From positions 1-12,701 of the forward strand of contig CAZNYF010000085.1 of assembly GCA_964577195.1 (NCBI GenBank): a stretch of 12,701 bases of DNA, read 5' to 3'. Position numbers and translations under genes: made by a program. This stretch comes from HyVt-560 sp964577195. Its GTDB lineage: Bacteria; Pseudomonadota; Gammaproteobacteria; UWMA-0217. The notes below the pieces were generated by a model. That model made no database searches and was not told the origin of the DNA. It was given only the letters and a program-made list of their open reading frames with translations. Positions 7,552 through 12,701 of the stretch are shown piece by piece; position 1 is the first letter of the stretch; every line of letters begins with the position of its first letter.

Positions 7552-7567
7552 CGCAGTGACCACTGCG
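7552..7567. promoter_or_regulatory. Candidate operator: perfect 7-2-7 inverted repeat
   Basis: CGCAGTG-AC-CACTGCG is a perfect dyad, flanked by a direct GATAAT repeat (7541-7546 and 7567-7572). It lies about 100 bp upstream of mrpE, just downstream of a possible minus-strand -10 (TATAGT, 7585-7580), where a repressor site would be effective. No regulator gene is present in the window, so the binding protein is unknown. Confidence 0.45.
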
Positions 7568-7664
7568 ATAATTTCGAGTACTATATCCAGTCACTTTGAC
7601 TTTAATACTAATCCAGATTAACTACAAAAGTGTAAAGTAGGTCTAGAGTAATTTATCAAAAAGG

Positions 7665-7724
7665 TTATGGATATAAAATTATGGGTATAAAAAAGATTAT
7701 GGATTGAGATTTATGGATTGAATG
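7665..7724. repeat. Two pairs of 14-bp tandem repeats in the divergent spacer
   Basis: TTATGGATATAAAA (7665-7678) is followed directly by TTATGGGTATAAAA (7679-7692), 13 of 14 bases identical. After 4 bp come TTATGGATTGAGAT (7697-7710) and TTATGGATTGAATG (7711-7724), 11 of 14 identical. TTATGG therefore recurs four times at steps of 14, 18 and 14 bp. The arrangement could be a direct-repeat regulator site or slippage-generated repeat DNA. Confidence 0.7.
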
Positions 7725-7912
7725 TACTCTAATGCCATTTTCAATCGACTGTTTCTCTGATATTTCTCTTTAGTTGTTCATCAAAACAATTTAGTACCTC
7801 TTAGGGATAATTAGAAAATGGAAAGGCTTTGTGGTAGCTGGATTCATCTGCTTGAACCGAGGTGTTTTTTCGGTATTTCTTAACTTACAATTTTATAAAC
7901 TAACTACTTAAA

Positions 7913-9061
7913 ATGAACGCTTCCCATAAGACAGTTTTCTATACAAGCATATTCTTAACTTGCATTCTGGGTTCATCAGGCTTGGCATCGGCTGAAGACA
8001 GCCCCGCTGACGATAGCAGAATTATTACCGTATCCAGCGGAGATGCCGGTGGCTCGGTAGCGCTTGGCGGCACTGTAGAGCCTGAAAAAATCGTCAATTT
8101 TTCTGCTCAGATGCCGGGTGATGTTAGTTTTGTTGCTGGATCGGAAGGCGATGCTTTTCGAGCAGGCGACCAGCTGGTCATTCTGGATACAAACGCTTTG
8201 TTGGCAAAACGCGAACAGGTGTTATCTCAGCTTGCCAACGCCAAGGCAGCACACCGCAATTCCATTATTCAATACAATCACGAACAACAAAACCCAAATT
8301 CACAGGCAAACGCCATGCTTGGCGGCGCACCAAGTCTGTTCGGCATGTTCGCCGATCCGATCCGCTTATTCACTGGACAAGGTGATCCCGGCGTAGAACG
8401 TCACGCGAGTCTTTACGCGATGGGCGTACAAGTCGAAACGGCGCTTAACGGGGTTCATCAGGCACAAGCTTCGCTACGTGAGATTGACGAGTCTCTGAAA
8501 AACGCGATCAGTTATGCGCCCTTCGATGGCGTGATTTTGAAAAGAATGGTCGAAAAAGGCGACATTGTGCAATCAGGGATGCCGCTAGTCAGCTTTGCCG
8601 ATGTCACTCGCTTGCAGATACGCGTCGAAGTCCCTACCCGACTGCTAAAAACCCTTAACGACAATGGACCAATACGCGTCAGACTGGACGGCTATGCGGA
8701 GCTGATCAATGTATCCGTTGAGCGTATTTTTCCGATGGCTGCAGCGGGGGGGAATACCACCACAGTAGAGTTTGGTCTACCGCAGACGATTTCAGCCCAT
8801 CCCGGCATGTACGCCGAAATCATGCTTCCCGATCCAAACAATAGAACCTCGGCACTGCCCGTTATTCCGTCCTCCGCCATTACTTGGCGCGGCAGCCTCC
8901 CTGCTGTGTTTCTGGTAGATGATGCGGGTAATCATAGACTTCGTCTGATCCGTATCGACGATCACGCTACTAGTGGTGATATCAGTGTCATTTCAGGCAT
9001 TCAAGTGGGGGACAGAATACTGTCACAGCCTTCGGTGACTCGTGGTTCTAGCTCTAAGTAA
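7913..9061 (+). CDS. RND efflux periplasmic adaptor (membrane fusion protein)
   Basis: A 382-residue HlyD/AcrA-type adaptor that should bridge the RND permease at 9124 to an outer-membrane channel. An N-terminal hydrophobic stretch ending in LASA-ED (about residue 27-28) looks like a Sec signal peptide; there is no lipobox cysteine at the cleavage site. Two lipoyl half-motifs flank the hairpin: PGDVSFVAGSEGDAFRAGDQ at 68-87 and APFDGVILKRMVEKGDIVQS at 202-221. The alpha hairpin (about 94-197) contains a Gly/Pro/Phe-rich insertion at about 129-165 (MLGGAPSLFGMFADPIRLF). Barrel and membrane-proximal domains follow. The ATG at 7913 has no recognisable Shine-Dalgarno; its leader is A/T-rich. The stop is 62 nt before the pump start, implying one operon. 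The substrate is unknown. Confidence 0.92.
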   Translation: MNASHKTVFYTSIFLTCILGSSGLASAEDSPADDSRIITVSSGDAGGSVALGGTVEPEKIVNFSAQMPGDVSFVAGSEGDAFRAGDQLVILDTNALLAKREQVLSQLANAKAAHRNSIIQYNHEQQNPNSQANAMLGGAPSLFGMFADPIRLFTGQGDPGVERHASLYAMGVQVETALNGVHQAQASLREIDESLKNAISYAPFDGVILKRMVEKGDIVQSGMPLVSFADVTRLQIRVEVPTRLLKTLNDNGPIRVRLDGYAELINVSVERIFPMAAAGGNTTTVEFGLPQTISAHPGMYAEIMLPDPNNRTSALPVIPSSAITWRGSLPAVFLVDDAGNHRLRLIRIDDHATSGDISVISGIQVGDRILSQPSVTRGSSSK

Positions 9062-9123
9062 AACGCACCACATAAAACACCTCAAACCCCTTCCTCCAAT
9101 AGAAACCCAGCCACACAGAAACT

Positions 9124-12100
9124 ATGAGCGATCCAACGACTAACGAGCAAAACGGCGACCTGGGTACAGCGGGCAAACTATGTAGAACATTTATCCACTC
9201 GCCGCTAACACCCCTACTGTATATCGCCATGTTGTTTCTCGGGATTTATGGCCTGATGACCACACCACGCCAGGAAGACCCGGAAATTTCCGTCCCGATC
9301 ATCGATATTTTCTATCAGATGCCCGGCGCATCCGCAGAAGAAGTTTCCAAACTCTTGATCGGACCGCAGGAACGGGTGCTCAGCGAAATCCCCAGTATCA
9401 AACATGTTTACTCTGCCAGTGATACAGAGTGGGGCATGATCACATTGCGTTACCGCGTTGGCGAGGAGATGGAGTCCGCACTCATCCGCACCATGGCAAA
9501 ACTCAAAGCCAATGCGGATAAATTACCGCCAGGTGCGAAGCCACCCATTCTAAAACCGATGGGAATAGATGACGTACCGGTCGTGACAATCACCCTGTGG
9601 TCTGAAGAACTTGACGATGCAACCTTGCGCGCGTTGGCAACCACCGTCAAACAACGCCTGAAACAAGTCCCACAAACCGGAAATGCCTTTGTCTCGGGAG
9701 GTCGAGCACGTCAGGTGCGAATTGATATCAACCCCAGCCGTTTGGTGGGCTTCAATTTAAGCATGGGGCAAATAGCGGAAGTCATTAAAGGGTTCAACAA
9801 GGAACAAACGGTCGGTTTTACCGAGCGCGGCGAATTATTCGCCTATGTTAAAACGGGTACTTTCTTACGCGGCGTCAATGATATTCGTCAGCTGGTAGTA
9901 GGCCTGAATGAAGGGCGGCCGGTCTTTATGAGTGATGTCGCCAGAGTCAGCATTGGTCCTGAACAGGCAAACCAGATGGTGACCTTTTCCAGCGGTTTAG
10001 CGTACTCCGGTAAGCGGGTGGATAACGCTCAAGCGGTTACCCTCGCCATCGCCAAACATAAGGGCGCAAATGGCGTCACTGTAGTGCAAGCCATACGTGA
10101 CGAAATGAAGGCACTTCAGGGTACGTTAATTCCTGATAACGTCCACATCGAATATACCCGCGACTATGGAAAAAGCGCCAGTGACAAGGTGAATTCTCTG
10201 TTCACAGATCTGTTAATCGCCACGACTGCGGTAATGTTTTTAGTGTGGCTGTCGATGGGCTACAAACCCTCGGTAGTGGTGTTTTTAACCATACCACTGG
10301 TGCTGGTCGTCACCGTGTTCGCCGCCATGTTGATGGGCTACAGCATTAACCGGGTTTCCCTGTTTGCCTTGATCTTTTCCATCGGCTTTCTGGTCGATAA
10401 CACCATTGTCATTATTGACAATATATACCGACGCTGGCTAATTCATGGCAAACCGAATACTGCGATTGCCATAGACGCGGTTCGCGAGGTCGGCAATCCT
10501 ACTATTCTGGCGACTTTTTGTGTGGTCGCCGCGCTAGCTCCAATGGGTTTTGTCAGCGGTATGATGGGGCCTTATATGTCACCGATCCCCGCGCTCGGTT
10601 CTGTTGCAATGCTGTTCTCACTGTTCGCCGCTTTGGTATTTGCACCCTGGATCGCCATGCGCGTCATGCCGACGATTGCGCAAATGCACAAAATGCAGCA
10701 GCGTGACGAAAAAATTGATAAAAGAATAGAGGGGATTCACCAATACACCATCGGTGTACCCTGGAAAAATAGGGCGACAGGACGCTTGTTTCTCTACGGA
10801 TTAATCATTGCCTTTGTGATCTCCGGTTTAATGTTTTATTTCACCGCGGTCACGGTAAAAATGTTGCCATTTGACAACAAGTCAGAGTTTCAGGTGACCA
10901 TTAATCTTCCTGCAGGCTCCGCGCTCACCAAAACTGCGAGTTTCACCAATGATATTGCTGAGATTGTGCGCACAGTACCCGAAGTCGTGTCCGTTCAAGC
11001 GTATGTGGGAACCTCTATTCCTTTCGACTTTAATGGTTTAGTACGTAAAACCTATCTACGCATGTTCCCGTGGCAGGCTCAAATTCAAGTGAATTTGGTG
11101 GATAAAAGCGAACGTGATCGTAGCAGCCATGAGATCGCTGTCGATGTGCGAGAAAAGATAGCACCAATGATTGATGCCTCCGGTATCCGCGAAAAAGACG
11201 GTGCGGGTGTTACGGTGGTTGAAATGCCGCCTGGCCCTCCCGTTTTACAAACCGTGGTTGCAGAAATCCACGGGCCTGACGCAGCCACTCGACGGCAGGT
11301 CGCACATGATCTTAAAGGCTTTTTTGAAGAATCCGAGCTGATTGGCGAAGTAGAAACATTAATGCGCGAACCGATGCAAACCTGGCGCTTCGTAATCAAC
11401 GCTAAAAAAGCCGCACTCAATGGCGTCTCAATAAAATCTATCAATCAACACCTAGCAATGTCGATGGGACAATTCAAAGTCAGTGATCTGAAAGAAAAAT
11501 CACTCGAAGAGCCCACGCATATTCTTATGCAAGTCCCACTCTCTCAACGCACCAACTTGAGCAACTTAAATAGTCTACCAATCATGAGTATTACAGGCTC
11601 AACAGTCCCTCTTGGGCAACTCGGAGAATTCGTCGAAGAATCGCGTGAGAGCTATCTATTTCACAAAGACTTGCGTCCGATAGAATACGTTATTGGTGAT
11701 ACCACAGGGCGATTGTCCGCGCCCATCTATGCGCAAATGGATGTCGCACGACTCATGGAAGAACAAAATTATGTGGCTCCGGATGGGGTTAGTTTAAGCG
11801 GTGACTATCTCGGTGCGCCGAAAACCGATGCTGTATCAGGTTTTGAGTGGGGTGGAGAATGGACGGTAACCTATGAGACCTTTCGCGACATGGGCATTGC
11901 CTATGCGGTAGCCTTGATTGCGATCTACATGCTGGTAGTTTGGCAATTTGGAAACTTCCTGATTCCTGCGGTCATCATGTCACCGATTCCACTCACGTTA
12001 CTCGGTATTGCTCCTGGGCATATGCTGCTTGGCGCAGACTTCACCGCCACCTCCATGATCGGCTGGATTGCACTGGCGGGCATCATCGTGCGTAACGCGG

Positions 12101-12396
12101 TCTTGCTGGTAGATTCAACGCTGGAACTGGTGTCGAAAAACGTTGCGCTATACGACGCTGTAATCACCTCCGCCAAGGCAAGGACACGACCGGTACTGAT
12201 CACAGCAGTCTCCACCATGATGGGATCAGCCATCATCCTCGCAGATCCAATCTTTCAGGGAATGGCGATTTCAATGCTATTTGGTATTTTTGTCTCCACC
12301 ATACTTACTCTGGTTGTCGTACCGCTAGGCTGCTTGAGCATCGGGGAAGAAACCTTCCGACGGGTAGCTAACCGTCATACCTGTTCTGTAGAGTAA
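9124..12396 (+). CDS. RND-family efflux permease (AcrB/HAE-type) with an altered proton relay
   Basis: A 1090-residue inner-membrane transporter with the duplicated RND architecture: TM1 (about 30-48), first periplasmic porter/docking region (49-355), TM2-TM6 (about 358-515), TM7 (about 555-578), second periplasmic region (579-915), and TM8-TM12 (about 920-1070). The TM4 motif reads SIGFLVDNTIVIIDNIYRRW (419-438): Asp425 matches AcrB Asp407, but Asn426 replaces Asp408. The TM10 motif reads ALAGIIVRNAVLLVDS (983-998), with Arg990 where AcrB has Lys940. The family's FNGLVR...IQVNLVDKSER segment is present at 636-664. It is longer than AcrB (1049). Translation starts at ATG 9124 without an obvious Shine-Dalgarno. 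No outer-membrane factor or regulator gene is in the window. It is HAE-like rather than a metal pump by overall appearance; the substrate cannot be assigned. Confidence 0.93.
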   Translation: MSDPTTNEQNGDLGTAGKLCRTFIHSPLTPLLYIAMLFLGIYGLMTTPRQEDPEISVPIIDIFYQMPGASAEEVSKLLIGPQERVLSEIPSIKHVYSASDTEWGMITLRYRVGEEMESALIRTMAKLKANADKLPPGAKPPILKPMGIDDVPVVTITLWSEELDDATLRALATTVKQRLKQVPQTGNAFVSGGRARQVRIDINPSRLVGFNLSMGQIAEVIKGFNKEQTVGFTERGELFAYVKTGTFLRGVNDIRQLVVGLNEGRPVFMSDVARVSIGPEQANQMVTFSSGLAYSGKRVDNAQAVTLAIAKHKGANGVTVVQAIRDEMKALQGTLIPDNVHIEYTRDYGKSASDKVNSLFTDLLIATTAVMFLVWLSMGYKPSVVVFLTIPLVLVVTVFAAMLMGYSINRVSLFALIFSIGFLVDNTIVIIDNIYRRWLIHGKPNTAIAIDAVREVGNPTILATFCVVAALAPMGFVSGMMGPYMSPIPALGSVAMLFSLFAALVFAPWIAMRVMPTIAQMHKMQQRDEKIDKRIEGIHQYTIGVPWKNRATGRLFLYGLIIAFVISGLMFYFTAVTVKMLPFDNKSEFQVTINLPAGSALTKTASFTNDIAEIVRTVPEVVSVQAYVGTSIPFDFNGLVRKTYLRMFPWQAQIQVNLVDKSERDRSSHEIAVDVREKIAPMIDASGIREKDGAGVTVVEMPPGPPVLQTVVAEIHGPDAATRRQVAHDLKGFFEESELIGEVETLMREPMQTWRFVINAKKAALNGVSIKSINQHLAMSMGQFKVSDLKEKSLEEPTHILMQVPLSQRTNLSNLNSLPIMSITGSTVPLGQLGEFVEESRESYLFHKDLRPIEYVIGDTTGRLSAPIYAQMDVARLMEEQNYVAPDGVSLSGDYLGAPKTDAVSGFEWGGEWTVTYETFRDMGIAYAVALIAIYMLVVWQFGNFLIPAVIMSPIPLTLLGIAPGHMLLGADFTATSMIGWIALAGIIVRNAVLLVDSTLELVSKNVALYDAVITSAKARTRPVLITAVSTMMGSAIILADPIFQGMAISMLFGIFVSTILTLVVVPLGCLSIGEETFRRVANRHTCSVE

Positions 12397-12507
12397 TCTA
12401 TCGTTACGCTCGGCCGAAATATGGTTGGAGGAAAAGCAAACACATAAATCGGATATTGCCCGTAACCGTTTCAAATTTAGAGAAGCAGCAAGCAATTTAC
12501 GTTTCAT
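12325..12507 (-). CDS. Possible small protein or truncated gene start (60 codons)
   Basis: A minus-strand frame beginning MKRKLLAASLNLKRLRAISD, with two cysteines at residues 22 and 24 (DLCVCF). I do not recognise it. In its favour, AGGAG (12515-12519) lies exactly 7 nt before the ATG at 12507, the best ribosome site in this half of the window, and the Lys/Arg start resembles a signal peptide or short leader. Against it, the last 72 nt are antisense to the 3' end of the RND permease, and the hydrophobic stretch expected of a signal peptide breaks after residue 10. It may be a short peptide gene, or the 5' stub of a gene cut off when its downstream part was replaced. Confidence 0.3.
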   Translation of the reverse strand: MKRKLLAASLNLKRLRAISDLCVCFSSNHISAERNDRLLYRTGMTVSYPSEGFFPDAQAA

Positions 12508-12701
12508 TTTATCACTCCTGAATTGTACTTCCTAAATAACTATCACGACATTGCGGGAAGTCAGAAAACACATCGATTATTTATTAACTACATCGTAAGG
12601 AGTGTATTTCTAATCAATTAATATTAGTCAGACACACTTTATAAATACCTGAATTCAACTCATAAGTGCAACTTAACCGAGCTGTATTGTTGAGATGAAA
12701 G
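12397..12701. other. AT-rich right end downstream of the efflux genes
   Basis: Apart from the small minus-strand frame above, no gene can be supported. No classical intrinsic terminator follows the permease stop. TCGGCCGA at 12411-12418 is a perfect 8-bp palindrome without a T-run. A nested inverted repeat occurs at 12601-12638. An ATG at 12695 could begin a plus-strand gene that continues beyond the window, but it has no clear Shine-Dalgarno. Confidence 0.45.
12601..12638. repeat. Nested inverted repeat upstream of the small minus-strand ORF
   Basis: Outer arms AGTGT (12601-12605) and ACACT (12634-12638) enclose inner arms CTAAT (12610-12614) and ATTAG (12623-12627) with an AT-rich centre. 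The arms are separated by unequal internal loops (4 and 6 nt). It lies about 95-130 bp upstream of the ATG at 12507 and could be a control site for that frame; a random origin in AT-rich DNA cannot be excluded. Confidence 0.3.

Larger units (their letters stand above)
7456..7912. promoter_or_regulatory. Divergent intergenic control region between the antiporter operon and the RND efflux genes
   Basis: About 457 bp with no gene, and distinctly AT-rich from 7600 onward. It must hold both promoters. Possible but poor core elements are TATAGT on the minus strand at 7585-7580, towards mrpE, and GATAAT at 7806-7811 on the plus strand, towards the adaptor gene; neither has a good -35 at standard spacing. 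Distinct structure inside the region is listed separately: a 7-2-7 dyad at 7552-7567, tandem repeats at 7665-7724, and a heptamer-like repeat TTCAGTG/TTCAGTA at 7471-7484 close to the mrpE start. The ACCGA/TCGGT pair at 7856-7874 could form a small leader hairpin in the adaptor mRNA. Confidence 0.6.

Noticed and set aside
7596..7624. Plus-strand promoter with TTGACT at 7596-7601
   Set aside because: The -35-like hexamer is good, but no acceptable -10 occurs at 16-18 bp spacing, so it is not called.
7665..7724. CRISPR-like array
   Set aside because: Units are only 14 bp, with no unique spacers and no cas genes; these are short tandem repeats in a promoter region.
1..12701. Insertion sequence, prophage or tRNA-associated attachment site
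   Set aside because: No transposase, integrase, tRNA gene or long terminal inverted repeat was seen anywhere in the window.

Overview
The window looks like chromosomal DNA from a Gram-negative proteobacterium, most plausibly a gammaproteobacterium. The grounds are moderate GC content, an inner-membrane RND pump with a periplasmic adaptor, and AT-rich spacers. This is an inference; no rRNA or other taxonomic marker is present. There are two transcription units reading away from a shared AT-rich spacer at about 7456-7912.

Left unit, minus strand, 7455 down to 298: nine tightly packed genes encode a complete Mrp/Mnh-type cation/proton antiporter complex in an unusual arrangement. In transcription order they are mrpE, mrpF, mrpG, an MbhD (DUF4040) subunit, an MbhE-MrpB fusion, mrpC, and three consecutive antiporter-like (MrpD/NuoL/M/N family) subunits, called D1, D2 and D3 here. 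The classical order is ABCDEFG. E-F-G-A'-B-C-D is instead the order of the Mrp-like membrane module of archaeal Mbh/Mbs respiratory complexes, yet no hydrogenase or quinone-module gene is present. The large MrpA protein is dispersed: its C-terminal MbhD domain is a separate gene, its MbhE domain is fused to MrpB, and its NuoL-like part is presumably supplied by one of the D paralogues. D1 and D2 keep the TM5 Glu and the TM7, TM8 and TM12 Lys of the proton path. D3, the last gene, has Ala and Ser in place of the TM5 Glu and TM8 Lys, and carries a C-terminal helical extension.

Right unit, plus strand, 7913-12396: a periplasmic adaptor (membrane fusion protein) and a 1090-residue RND permease. 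No outer-membrane factor gene is in the window. The permease has Asp-Asn where AcrB has its TM4 Asp-Asp pair, and Arg where AcrB has its TM10 Lys, so its proton relay differs from the textbook one. The adaptor has a Gly/Pro/Phe-rich insertion in its helical hairpin.

The spacer between the units holds two pairs of 14-bp tandem repeats and a perfect 7-2-7 dyad, both candidate regulator sites. The right end (12397-12701) contains one small minus-strand ORF with an excellent ribosome binding site, possibly a small gene or the 5' stub of a lost one. The left end (1-297) contains nothing I can call. A joint physiological role (ion homeostasis beside efflux, perhaps sodium coupling of the pump) is speculative.
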